A stretch of DNA of 64,000 bases, taken from Pedobacter indicus (GTDB lineage Bacteria > Bacteroidota > Bacteroidia > Sphingobacteriales > Sphingobacteriaceae). Position numbers and translations under genes: made by a program. Of this stretch, positions 1 to 7,753 are shown piece after piece. The number at the start of each line of letters is the position of its first letter. Within the stretch, counting starts at the first letter, position 1. The notes under the pieces are model-generated. The model worked only from the letters and a program-made list of their open reading frames with translations. It did no database searches and was not told the DNA's origin. The stretch covers positions 2,790,001 through 2,854,000 of the forward strand of contig NZ_QRGB01000001.1 in the NCBI RefSeq assembly GCF_003449035.1, given 5' to 3'.

Positions 1-536
1 TCTGCCGCACTAAACAGACCCGTTTCAAAAAAATAATTGGCCATTTCAAGTGCATTTCCCTTCGAGTTTTTGTCACATGAAAGGACAATCCAGAGTGGCA
101 TATATTTGTTACGACCCTCAATCCTTATATTGTTTTCATGAGCCAATTTCTTGATTTTATCTATGTCTTCTTCTTTTTTTAATTTTACATAGAATAAATG
201 TGACAGTGTCAAATCTTTATTCGACTTAGAAAAGAAGCTAGGGCCAATATATATGATATTTGATATGCCACTATATAATTCTTGATCGGAAGTATCAATA
301 ATAGTCCAGTAGCGTTCATCCGGTAATGGAGCGAGATCTGACGTGAGACTTTCTATTATCTCAATACTCCCGAGCTCTATTTCTTTAATCTCCGAAACTT
401 CCTTGTCGTTTTTTATAGAATCTTCAGATAATTTTGTTGCTCCGACCTTAGAATCAAAAAGTAAAAATTTCTTTTTTGGATTAGGTACAAGTGATACTTT
501 CTCGCCTTTATACCAATAATAATGCTGTTCTGTCAT
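1..536 (-). CDS. S8 family (subtilisin-like) serine peptidase, N-terminal part, runs off the left edge
   Basis: The minus frame is open from an ATG at 536 to the window edge (178 codons, no stop), so only the N-terminal part is seen and the catalytic domain is outside. The protein begins MTEQHYYWYKGEKVSLVPNP and continues to NYFFETGLFSAA. This pattern matches the prodomain-like N-terminus of Bacteroidota S8 peptidases, where an ETGLF-A-AEPD stretch precedes the catalytic domain; that link is from family knowledge. No signal peptide is visible at this start. It begins 11 bp after a small lipoprotein gene, so the two are probably co-transcribed. The catalytic triad cannot be checked here. Confidence 0.72.
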   Translation of the reverse strand, partial: MTEQHYYWYKGEKVSLVPNPKKKFLLFDSKVGATKLSEDSIKNDKEVSEIKEIELGSIEIIESLTSDLAPLPDERYWTIIDTSDQELYSGISNIIYIGPSFFSKSNKDLTLSHLFYVKLKKEEDIDKIKKLAHENNIRIEGRNKYMPLWIVLSCDKNSKGNALEMANYFFETGLFSAA

Positions 537-547
537 AATTTATTGCT

Positions 548-979
548 TTAGTATGTTATCCGAAAGTCTATTTCATGGTTTATATAAGATAAGGGCACCG
601 AAATCATGAAGTATACTGTGTCCAGTTTTTGACAGTCCTGAATATCAACATCGATTTGATACTGTAGCTTTCGGCCTTTTACAGTTAGGCTTTGATTCGT
701 AAGGTGAGCACATGTATTAAAAGCTCTCCATCCTCCCAGTAAAAAATGTGTATCAAAATTGGCAATCGGTGACCTGTCTTTGCATCCGGTTGCCAATTCG
801 TATTCACTTTGAGATGTTATTACGAACGTTTTCTCTTCCATTCCTTGATTCGGTGTTATGGTTGTACAGAATGCATCATTCACGACCTCAAAATTAACTG
901 GAGTACCGATGTCATTCTTTGAACATGATATGAAAACGATTAACAAGATAGTCTTTAAGAATATATATATTTGCCTCAT
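548..979 (-). CDS. Small lipoprotein paired with the S8 peptidase
   Basis: A 143-residue protein with an N-terminal hydrophobic stretch and a lipobox ending in Cys19 (VFISC), so it is probably lipid-anchored in the envelope. The mature part has several cysteines and a central stretch (FVITSQSEYELATGCKDR) followed by beta-type segments. Its stop lies 11 bp before the peptidase start, which suggests an operon. I recall similar small lipoproteins next to Bacteroidota S8 peptidases, and the layout recalls PrcB-type accessory proteins of dentilisin, so a role as protease partner or inhibitor is possible. That role is inferred from position only. Confidence 0.7.
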   Translation of the reverse strand: MRQIYIFLKTILLIVFISCSKNDIGTPVNFEVVNDAFCTTITPNQGMEEKTFVITSQSEYELATGCKDRSPIANFDTHFLLGGWRAFNTCAHLTNQSLTVKGRKLQYQIDVDIQDCQKLDTVYFMISVPLSYINHEIDFRITY

Positions 980-1397
980 AATTCGATAGGTTTAAATTAT
1001 AGTTTAATGTCCTGACATTTCTTAATTCAGGATTGGCATTTTTGGGTAAAAAACTGGCTCAAAGCATTAAATAGTTGTATTCCGTTGCTATAAATATATA
1101 GATTTTAATTTGCGATAGCAAGAAACACTGTATTTAGAGGAGATAGAGGTATGTGAAATGGGTTTAATTGTTCAATTTTTAGACAATGTAGAGTTTGGTG
1201 ATAAAAAACTGAACGCTGAAAAATAAGGACGTCAAACCTAGAGCTTGTAAAAACTTTGGAGTAACGCTCCCGACTTGAACCGAAAAATTCCACTATGATA
1301 TGCATCGCAATATGTCCGGTAATAACTTTATCGGGCTAATTATTCATCTCAAAAGAAATAGGTATGCCTAAGCTTAACATGATTCAGTGCATTTTTT

Positions 1398-1450
1398 GCA
1401 TTTCATCCTGTCAGATCACTGTTTCATCTCGATAAAAACGCATTTCATCC
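1398..1450. promoter_or_regulatory. Three direct repeats phased at 21 bp
   Basis: TTTCATC occurs at 1401, 1422 and 1443, exactly 21 bp apart. The first and third copies share the longer GCATTTCATCC (1398-1408 and 1440-1450). Direct repeats two helical turns apart are typical of response-regulator sites such as those of LytTR proteins. No gene starts nearby: the next minus-strand gene starts at 979 and the next plus-strand gene at 1949. The rest of 980-1576 holds only a terminator-like hairpin at 1523 and a poorly supported 66-codon frame. Confidence 0.4.
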
Positions 1451-1522
1451 AAAAAACTGAATTTCGGCACGGTGAATTTTTACCTCTACATAAACAATTA
1501 TTTTGTTAATACGCTTGTATCA

Positions 1523-1550
1523 GAACATCCGCCGGGATGTTCAACTTTTT
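1523..1550 (+). terminator. Orphan intrinsic terminator-like hairpin
   Basis: GAACATCC (1523-1530) and GGATGTTC (1535-1542) form a perfect 8-bp inverted repeat around a GCCG tetraloop, followed by AAC and five T's on the plus strand. This is a standard intrinsic terminator shape. No plus-strand gene ends upstream of it, so it may end an unseen small RNA or a lost gene. On the minus strand there is no T-run after the hairpin. Confidence 0.5.
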
Positions 1551-1576
1551 AGTTAGTTTACGAATCATGGAAAGAC

Positions 1577-1840
1577 TCAGTTTTCTTTTGTTGGTACAAC
1601 TAAAAGCTCCTTCCCGCTGGCGGTAATATCAAGCCATGAATCTTCCCATATGGGAGATAGTTGCCGTTCTTTAGGTTTTTTCTTGTCGATATTCCGAAAA
1701 TGCCAGAGCTTAGCCGACTCTATTGTAGCGGTAAGTTGCCCTTCTGGTTTCTTGGCGAGATAATCAACTTCGGTTCGGCAGCCAGATGTCAGTAGTGTGC
1801 TAAATAAGATCGACAATATGAGAAAATTAGTGTTTTTCAT
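1577..1840 (-). CDS. Short lipoprotein, possibly the remnant of a longer one
   Basis: I chose the ATG at 1840 rather than 1861 because it puts a normal lipoprotein signal at the N-terminus (MKNTNFLILSILFSTLLTSGC). That leaves 87 residues with Cys21 as the lipidation site. The mature part ends in ASGKELLVVPTKEN, which reads like the start of a domain that then stops, so this may be the N-terminal fragment of a larger envelope lipoprotein. No domain is recognised. It is transcribed divergently from the esterase gene at 1949. Confidence 0.5.
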   Translation of the reverse strand: MKNTNFLILSILFSTLLTSGCRTEVDYLAKKPEGQLTATIESAKLWHFRNIDKKKPKERQLSPIWEDSWLDITASGKELLVVPTKEN

Positions 1841-1948
1841 AGGTTTGTTATTAAGTGACAATTGGTTACCGTAAATATAATGAATTAAAAAAACTTACTA
1901 CTTTTATATAAATTTAAATAACAAATACTGACCAATAAAAACCAAACC

Positions 1949-3619
1949 ATGAAATTCTTGAAAATAGTTGCTGGAATAATTTTGGCGGTTGGCATAGCCA
2001 TTGGTGCATTTTTCTTATGGCATAAGGTGCAGATGGTGTCAGCTAAATCTGATATTCAGGATGCCTTTATGAAGTATGACCTTGATAATAGTAGCACTTC
2101 GTCACATAAGGATTTATCGTTCCTTAATCCGCTACTTGAGGACAAAGATATCATTGCGTTCGGGGAAGCTACACACGGAACAAAGGAGTTTCACATTGCC
2201 TTTACTCAGTTAGCAAAACACTTAATAGTGGAAGGAAAGGTTAATACACTCGTGTTTGCAGAAAGAAACTTTGCTGACTCATGGAAGGTGAATGAATTTG
2301 TTCTGAGCCTGGGAGATTCCATTTCAGTCGAGCGAGTCTTCCCGTACTCTAGCAAGGAAGAGAAGGAATTAATTAATTGGATTAGGGCTTTTAACAAAGG
2401 AAAAGATTATCACGAACAAGTCTGGGTTGCCGGTGCAGATATGTATCATCCAAAATTCGCCGCTATCAATGCATTGCATTTATTAGGCGATGGTTATGAC
2501 GATCTATCCATAGAGACCCAACATTCGCTCAACAGTTGGGCTAATTCTCCCGTAACTCTCGATTTTTTTATATCCGAAAATGAAAGCGAAACCACGAGGC
2601 AAGAGTTTCAGGCGACCTACGAGCTGTTTTCAGAACGTGTTAAGGCAGAATACTGGCGAACGAGATGGTTTACACAAAGTATAAAAATGCTAAACAAGGT
2701 CACCAGGCACATACGAACGGATCTACAAGACGGTGTAAGAGACTCTGTTATATTCGATCATATAGTGTGGTTGCGCAATATACGGGAAAATTCAAAACTG
2801 CTGATTTTCGCACACAATGCTCACATTGAGAAATATCCAAACAATACGCTTAGCGAAAATGATGCGAGATTGGGATGGTTGATTCAGGAGAAATTTCCAG
2901 AGAACTATTTCACCATTGGATCCGAAGTAAAAGAAGGAAACTACCGTGCTGGTCATGTTCAGAGTTATCATATCCCCCAAAGCTTTATGAAAATTGGCTC
3001 TATCGTCGCTAACGCGGTGGACGCCGACGCCGGATATATAAACCTCCATCATTCGGACGAAGTCCGGGATTTCTTCAACAAAGATTGGTATATGACCTAT
3101 GGTGTTCTGGATACGGGCCGGCCGACATATCCGGTCAGCAAGGAGTTTTCAAATGCTTTTGACGTGCTATTCTGGGTGAAAAACTCTACTCCGCTGTCGG
3201 TATCACCCACAGACGTCTACAACATCGTAGCACCATTTAGCAAAGAAAAGAATCCGGAGATGTTCTCTGACAGCGTAGTAGTTCAAGTGAAAACCGATTT
3301 CAGTTTATTCCCAGTTGACAGTAGAATGTATGACTATCCAGATCTTATATTACTTTCCTTTTCTCATAAGAAACTTGTAGGGCATAGTACGAAGAAAATT
3401 AAGGCAACTGGCTCGCATAGCCTGACCCATCAAAATATGAGAGCAGAGGTTGACAGTCTGGTCGTTTACTTAGGCGGAGATAAATCGCAGTCGTTTACGC
3501 TGGGAGAACTATCAGTTAATAATCATCCGATAGATAAGAAGCACATTCTGTACGGGGGTCCAAACTATGAAAGTGTCGAAAAGACAAACACACTTCTACA
3601 TTTAGTAATAAAAGATTAA
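1949..3619 (+). CDS. Erythromycin esterase family protein, membrane-anchored
   Basis: A 556-residue protein with one hydrophobic segment at about residues 4-24, so it is probably tethered to the membrane and faces the periplasm. Residues 60-400 carry the erythromycin-esterase-family pattern: FGEATHG at 71-77 (Glu73, His76), AERNF near 104-108, and a later AHNAHIEK. In EreA/EreB the equivalent Glu and His residues hydrolyse the macrolide lactone. Most family members in environmental bacteria are uncharacterised hydrolases, so resistance should not be assumed. The C-terminal ~150 residues are an extra region not recognised. It is a single gene, read divergently from the lipoprotein at 1840. Confidence 0.85.
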   Translation: MKFLKIVAGIILAVGIAIGAFFLWHKVQMVSAKSDIQDAFMKYDLDNSSTSSHKDLSFLNPLLEDKDIIAFGEATHGTKEFHIAFTQLAKHLIVEGKVNTLVFAERNFADSWKVNEFVLSLGDSISVERVFPYSSKEEKELINWIRAFNKGKDYHEQVWVAGADMYHPKFAAINALHLLGDGYDDLSIETQHSLNSWANSPVTLDFFISENESETTRQEFQATYELFSERVKAEYWRTRWFTQSIKMLNKVTRHIRTDLQDGVRDSVIFDHIVWLRNIRENSKLLIFAHNAHIEKYPNNTLSENDARLGWLIQEKFPENYFTIGSEVKEGNYRAGHVQSYHIPQSFMKIGSIVANAVDADAGYINLHHSDEVRDFFNKDWYMTYGVLDTGRPTYPVSKEFSNAFDVLFWVKNSTPLSVSPTDVYNIVAPFSKEKNPEMFSDSVVVQVKTDFSLFPVDSRMYDYPDLILLSFSHKKLVGHSTKKIKATGSHSLTHQNMRAEVDSLVVYLGGDKSQSFTLGELSVNNHPIDKKHILYGGPNYESVEKTNTLLHLVIKD

Positions 3620-3628
3620 TAAACCAGT

Positions 3629-3742
3629 TCATACTGACGTATAAGTAGGAAATGTAAAACTCCTATAATGTTCTTTTTCATATTTCTCAACCAGCATTGA
3701 AAGAATTTCCAACTCATCAGATTCTTCCGATTTTATTGGTCT
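3629..3742 (-). pseudogene. HigA-like antitoxin remnant
   Basis: A 37-codon frame without its own start reads RPIKSEE, then SDELEILSMLVEKYEKEHY, and ends at a TGA. HigA antitoxins start with a PIKTEEEYE segment followed by a GDELE-L--LVEAYE-EHYPI segment. Here these two blocks are joined directly, so an internal deletion removed the stretch between them, and the C-terminal HTH is gone. It lies just downstream of the higB-like remnant in the normal higB-higA order and overlaps its last codons. Confidence 0.6.
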
Positions 3743-4060
3743 TAACAGAACTCACTGTTTTTACGTTTATTTTAACATACTCTATATGTGTTCCAAACCA
3801 GACCACAAATACGATTTTTAATCTATGTTCAATATCAACAATCAGCCGATAGGTAGAGCTCAGGGATTCCGTTTTGAAGTAACAATACAAATTCGGTATC
3901 GCCGGCACGGCTGTCCCTGTCCTTAAATTCACCCGGACTCTTGGATGGCCGGGCGGAGAGCAGTATTTTATGACGGTACCGCAGAATGTGTAACAGCTGG
4001 ATAGAATAGATTTTTACAAATTTTCGGATCAATTCAACTATTTCCTTTTATCTACACAAA
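3717..4060 (-). pseudogene. HigB-like (RelE-superfamily mRNA interferase) toxin remnant, frameshifted
   Basis: The C-terminal part (about 3857-3717) reads TYRLIVDIEHRLKIVFVVW followed by FGTHIEYVKIN, which is the signature end of HigB toxins (NYRLI...V-F-GTH-EYDKIN). The N-terminal part lies in another frame (about 4032-3873, containing SPGEFKDRDSRAG and EFVLLLQNG), matching the position of the HigB middle region. At least one frameshift near 3860-3872 separates the halves, and no single frame encodes a full toxin. Together with the HigA remnant this is a dead type II toxin-antitoxin module filling the 560-bp gap between two intact genes. Confidence 0.62.
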
Positions 4061-4181
4061 TTTTTCGTATCAATCAGGCTAAATATATAAATTTTCCATA
4101 TTAGTATTAACAATGCGTCGACAAAAGTTAAGAAATGCTAGCTCTTGATTAACTTGCCTTATAGGGCAGAACTCGTGTTCG

Positions 4182-5930
4182 CTACAATCCCAATGCCTTA
4201 AACGTAAAACCTCCTTTTACAGCCTTCACCTTAATGATATTTTCACCCTGCTTCAAGTCTGCAATAGATACCGGGATGTGTGTCCAGTCAGTTTCGGTAG
4301 TCGTTTGGGGAACTTGAATAAGCTCTTCGACCGCAACATCATTAATAGAAATTCGAATCGTTGAGCCGCCCTTCGGATCGGCAACGTGAAGTAATAAGCG
4401 GTTGATATCGTCTGATACAACATCCACCGTATACTGCAACCATTCCCCATCTTCGATATGGAAAACATGATACCCAGCCGTATCCTCTTTAATATCGACA
4501 CCGTCATTGCGATAAGCCCATCCTCTATTGCCCTGAGTATCCATACCCGGTGTAAAGTGGTAGCTCGCTGTATCGGTATCAAAATAGGCAAATCCTTGTT
4601 TCCCCAGATCAAAATCGACCGCCTGAATGACATCGCCCTTACCGTATTTTTTATTTTTAAACGGACGGGTGTCGTCTGACTGAACCTGCCTGAACATGGC
4701 ATCCACGACATCGTGACGGAGGACGTTATTCTCCAATCGCAAATTAGCAAGCCAAGACCGAAGTGTTTTCATTGCTTCTTCTTTCGAAGGCTTCGAACCC
4801 TTTCCAGACCAATAATCCAATAACCGTTTATAGCCCTCCGGCTCGGGAATCTCATAAGGCTGATTGATGCCCATCTTTTTATTCTGCCACCAAGCCCAAC
4901 CAATACCATTTTCCTCACACAAAGCAATCGCCTCGGTAAACCAGGTATTTGAGTTCTCTCCAGACTCGCCAAGCCAAAGCGGAATATTGTATTGATCACG
5001 TAAATCCAGAAAATGCTGAATAGAAGCCTGAGTATTTGGATTTCCGTACTTGTGAAAGCTGAGCACCAGATTATCATCCCAGTCAGGAACAATACCTCGG
5101 TAATTATTCGCAAAACCATTACCCTCTAAAAAGATGATATGATTGGTATCAACTTCACGTATGGCTTTGGTTACATCCACCAGGAATTTCTTCAACGGCT
5201 CATTTTTGGTCTCATGAACTCCTAGCCTATCTTCCGGATCTTCAAAACCCCAATTCGTTTCATTCAGCACATCATACCCGCCAATCCATTCTTCCTCTGC
5301 ATAACGCTCGGCCAGCTTCTTCCATAAGGCAATCGTTTTTTTTCGATTCGCTTCACTTTCCCAAAACGACGGCTTCTCCGGATTTCGATCAGAAATATTC
5401 AGATCATGACCCTGCCCCCCCGGTGCAGCATGCAAATCCAGAATCAAATACATTTCATTGGCTTTGCACCAGGCCAGCAGACTATCCGTCATCGCAAACC
5501 CTCGCTCCAACCAAGTCTGCTCTCCGGCTACCGGCTCATCTTCCACTGACAATGTGTAGAGATTATAATGCATGGGTAAGCGGATGGAATTAAAACCCAT
5601 TGCTGCCATGGAGTCGATATCCGCTTTCTGCGTATGTACCCTCAGCCACTCGTCGTAAAACTTGTCCGTTTCTTCAGCACCGACAAGGTCCTGAATGTGC
5701 TCACGGATGCGGTATTGCTGACCAATAAAACCAAGTCTGAACATATAACCTTCCTGCAACATCCAACCTCCAAGTCCCATCCCCCTTAACAGGATGGTAT
5801 CGCCTGCACCATTAACAATATGATGTCCTTGGGTTTTTAGCAAATGCTTACCAGTTGCCAGCTCCTTTGATTGCTGACAACTGATAAACAAGCTTGCGAT
5901 GGCAACAAGCAAGAAAATAGTTTTATTCAT
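4182..5930 (-). CDS. GH5 family glucanase lipoprotein with C-terminal CBM6-like module
   Basis: A 582-residue lipoprotein (lipobox Cys18, LFISC). Residues ~35-370 form a GH5-type TIM barrel: LRGMGLGGW near 48, the acid/base Glu224 in VLNETNW, HKYG near 293-296 and the nucleophile Glu322 in LGESGENS. Residues ~440-582 resemble a CBM6-like beta-sandwich (GEWLQYTVDV, then FTFKALGL at the end). GH5 enzymes hydrolyse beta-glycosidic bonds with retention. The GH16 neighbour and the shared operon suggest beta-1,3/1,6- or mixed-linkage glucan, but the subfamily cannot be read by eye. It is the last gene of the Sus-type operon, 2 bp after the GH16 gene, and probably sits on the cell surface. Confidence 0.88.
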   Translation of the reverse strand: MNKTIFLLVAIASLFISCQQSKELATGKHLLKTQGHHIVNGAGDTILLRGMGLGGWMLQEGYMFRLGFIGQQYRIREHIQDLVGAEETDKFYDEWLRVHTQKADIDSMAAMGFNSIRLPMHYNLYTLSVEDEPVAGEQTWLERGFAMTDSLLAWCKANEMYLILDLHAAPGGQGHDLNISDRNPEKPSFWESEANRKKTIALWKKLAERYAEEEWIGGYDVLNETNWGFEDPEDRLGVHETKNEPLKKFLVDVTKAIREVDTNHIIFLEGNGFANNYRGIVPDWDDNLVLSFHKYGNPNTQASIQHFLDLRDQYNIPLWLGESGENSNTWFTEAIALCEENGIGWAWWQNKKMGINQPYEIPEPEGYKRLLDYWSGKGSKPSKEEAMKTLRSWLANLRLENNVLRHDVVDAMFRQVQSDDTRPFKNKKYGKGDVIQAVDFDLGKQGFAYFDTDTASYHFTPGMDTQGNRGWAYRNDGVDIKEDTAGYHVFHIEDGEWLQYTVDVVSDDINRLLLHVADPKGGSTIRISINDVAVEELIQVPQTTTETDWTHIPVSIADLKQGENIIKVKAVKGGFTFKALGL

Positions 5931-5932
5931 TC

Positions 5933-6793
5933 CTATTCCTGCAAGTCGTAAACACGAACATAATCGACTTCCATCTTCGCTGGGAATGCCTCCTCATCTA
6001 TTCCCTGCTGGCCGCCCCAATCGCCGCCCACGGCAAGATTCAGCAACCAGTGAAATTTCTTGTCAAAAGGCCATACCCCAAAACCCTTCCCTTCATTGTC
6101 AAAGTGGAACATCTCATTATCATCCACAAAACCCTTAATATATGCAGGAGTCCAATCTACCCGATAGGTATGAAACTCCGTTGTTGCATTCTGTATTTTC
6201 TTGGTCGCCGTTTTCTGCGTTCCTATACTATGGTTATAAGCTTGGGTATGCATGCTGATGTGAACTACATCCTGATCATAGCCTACATGTTCCAGGATAT
6301 CAATCTCCCCCGAAGCCGGCCAGTCGCCATAAGCCCAGTCGGTCGGCAACATCCAGGCCGCTCCCCAGGTTCCTTTCCCCGGCGGAACCTTGGCGCGCAC
6401 CTCAAACCTGCCGTACAGGAAATCTCCTTTGCCTTTGCTGACCAGTCGCGCAGAGGTATACTCAAGTCCTTCCATATCTTCACGCAAAGCCGTGATGGTC
6501 AACACCCCATCCCCCACATTCACATTGTCCGGATCCGCTTCCGTGTAATATTGGAGCTCATTGTTACCCCAACCATTATTCTGGGAACCTACATCATAGC
6601 CCCACTTTTCCGGATCGGGCAGCCCTTCATAATCGAATTCATCTGCCCAGGAAGGTGTCGCTTTAAAGCTATACTCTTTCGGCTTAATAGGTTCTGGTTC
6701 AGGAATATTCGGCTTCGGGTTCTCGTTTTCAGAACAGGCAATAGACAATAATATAATCGGAATAAGCTTAATCATTGCAATTTGATTTTTCAT
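5933..6793 (-). CDS. GH16 family beta-glucanase (laminarinase-like) lipoprotein
   Basis: The start at 6793 is preferred over upstream ATGs at 6811 and 6850, because it gives a clean lipoprotein signal with Cys20 (LLSIAC); this leaves 286 residues. A proline-rich linker (PNIPEPEPIKPKE) leads to the catalytic jelly roll. The motif SGEIDILEHV at 161-170 carries the E-x-D-x-x-E residues Glu163, Asp165 and Glu168 of the laminarinase-type GH16. WAYGDWPASGEID and the final MEVDYVRVYDLQE are also typical. The enzyme endo-cleaves beta-1,3 or beta-1,3-1,4 glucan. It lies between the PKD lipoprotein gene and the GH5 gene in one operon. Confidence 0.92.
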   Translation of the reverse strand: MKNQIAMIKLIPIILLSIACSENENPKPNIPEPEPIKPKEYSFKATPSWADEFDYEGLPDPEKWGYDVGSQNNGWGNNELQYYTEADPDNVNVGDGVLTITALREDMEGLEYTSARLVSKGKGDFLYGRFEVRAKVPPGKGTWGAAWMLPTDWAYGDWPASGEIDILEHVGYDQDVVHISMHTQAYNHSIGTQKTATKKIQNATTEFHTYRVDWTPAYIKGFVDDNEMFHFDNEGKGFGVWPFDKKFHWLLNLAVGGDWGGQQGIDEEAFPAKMEVDYVRVYDLQE

Positions 6794-6822
6794 TTTATGT
6801 GCATCATTCATTGGTAAAAATA

Positions 6823-7743
6823 TTAATAAGAACGCAAGGTAAATGACCACCAGCCGTCACCACCAATATTAACGCCAATTGTCAGCAGGTCATACCCTTT
6901 TCCTTCTACATTCTTTTCCATGGACAGAATATCATACAAAACATAATCGTTTACCGGACCCGTGGGCGTTTCACCACCGTTATGCGCTTTCTTAACACCA
7001 ATATGTGCCCCTTTGCCCACAAGTCGCAGCTGCCCGAGTTTATTCACTCCCGTTCCTTCAGTTACCACGAAACTAAACGTACCTGAATCCCAAAGTTTTT
7101 GTTCGCCGGTCAAGTTTGTAGCAGGTTCACAGCCGGCGGTTTGGTTCCCCAAATAACCATCTGCAAAGAAATCCCCTTTGTTATCGTAATCGAAAGTTCC
7201 CTCCGCATTAAAAGAGAATGTAAATTCATCGTTAAACTCGCAACTGCGACCTTGAATATCACCAGCACCGCTAGCCCACCATTCACCATTACCCGGACCT
7301 GGTCCTACTTTAAAAGCACCCGCTTCCGGGTTTAGTTTCCACGTTTTTGTGTCGCAACCCGCAATAAAACCCAAAGCTCTATCATCCGAACAAGCCTGTG
7401 GATCGTTTTCACTAATCGAAACCGCTTTAGTCACACTGGACATTCCTCCCTGCGCTACAATACTCAGCTCCACGTCGTAATTGCCAGCAAAGATCAAATT
7501 GGCTTCAACCGTATCACCGCTGAACTTCTGACCGCTGCTCGCGACTGTCCACTGCGCAATTGACGGCGTGCCGGTCGTGTTAATTAAGCGTACTTTACCC
7601 TCACCCAGGTCAACTGCCTCAAAATCCGGTTGGGGAATTGGGTTCAGATGAAGATCCTCGCCCTCAATCTTACATCCCTGCAAGAGCGCAATACCCATCA
7701 GCGCTCCCACAAAGGCATATTTTATTTTATAATTGATTTTCAT
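6823..7743 (-). CDS. Surface lipoprotein with PKD-like domain (SusE/F-position glycan-binding protein)
   Basis: The frame is open from 7941, but the upstream part overlaps susD in another frame. The real start is the ATG at 7743, giving a lipoprotein signal with Cys24 (GIALLQGC) and 306 residues. Residues ~35-115 look like a PKD/immunoglobulin-type fold (WTVASSGQKFSGDTVEANLI). The C-terminal ~180 residues are rich in Trp, Gly and Asp (KTWKLNPEAGAFKVGPGPGN, GEWWASG, DGWWSFTLRSY). This recalls surface lipoproteins that follow SusD and bind glycan. It lies 10 bp after susD, and its position suggests a beta-glucan-binding protein. Confidence 0.75.
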   Translation of the reverse strand: MKINYKIKYAFVGALMGIALLQGCKIEGEDLHLNPIPQPDFEAVDLGEGKVRLINTTGTPSIAQWTVASSGQKFSGDTVEANLIFAGNYDVELSIVAQGGMSSVTKAVSISENDPQACSDDRALGFIAGCDTKTWKLNPEAGAFKVGPGPGNGEWWASGAGDIQGRSCEFNDEFTFSFNAEGTFDYDNKGDFFADGYLGNQTAGCEPATNLTGEQKLWDSGTFSFVVTEGTGVNKLGQLRLVGKGAHIGVKKAHNGGETPTGPVNDYVLYDILSMEKNVEGKGYDLLTIGVNIGGDGWWSFTLRSY

Positions 7744-7753
7744 AACGTTCGTC

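Noticed and set aside
1105-1305. 66-codon minus-strand frame in the gene-poor stretch
   Set aside because: No signal, family pattern or plausible context. The composition looks random, so it is not called as a gene.
1949-3619. Macrolide resistance gene
   Set aside because: The family match is good, but most such proteins in environmental Bacteroidota have unknown substrates, so resistance is not claimed.
6050-6751. 233-codon plus-strand frame opposite the GH16 gene
   Set aside because: It lies entirely antisense to a convincing GH16 enzyme and its residue pattern is that of a shadow frame.
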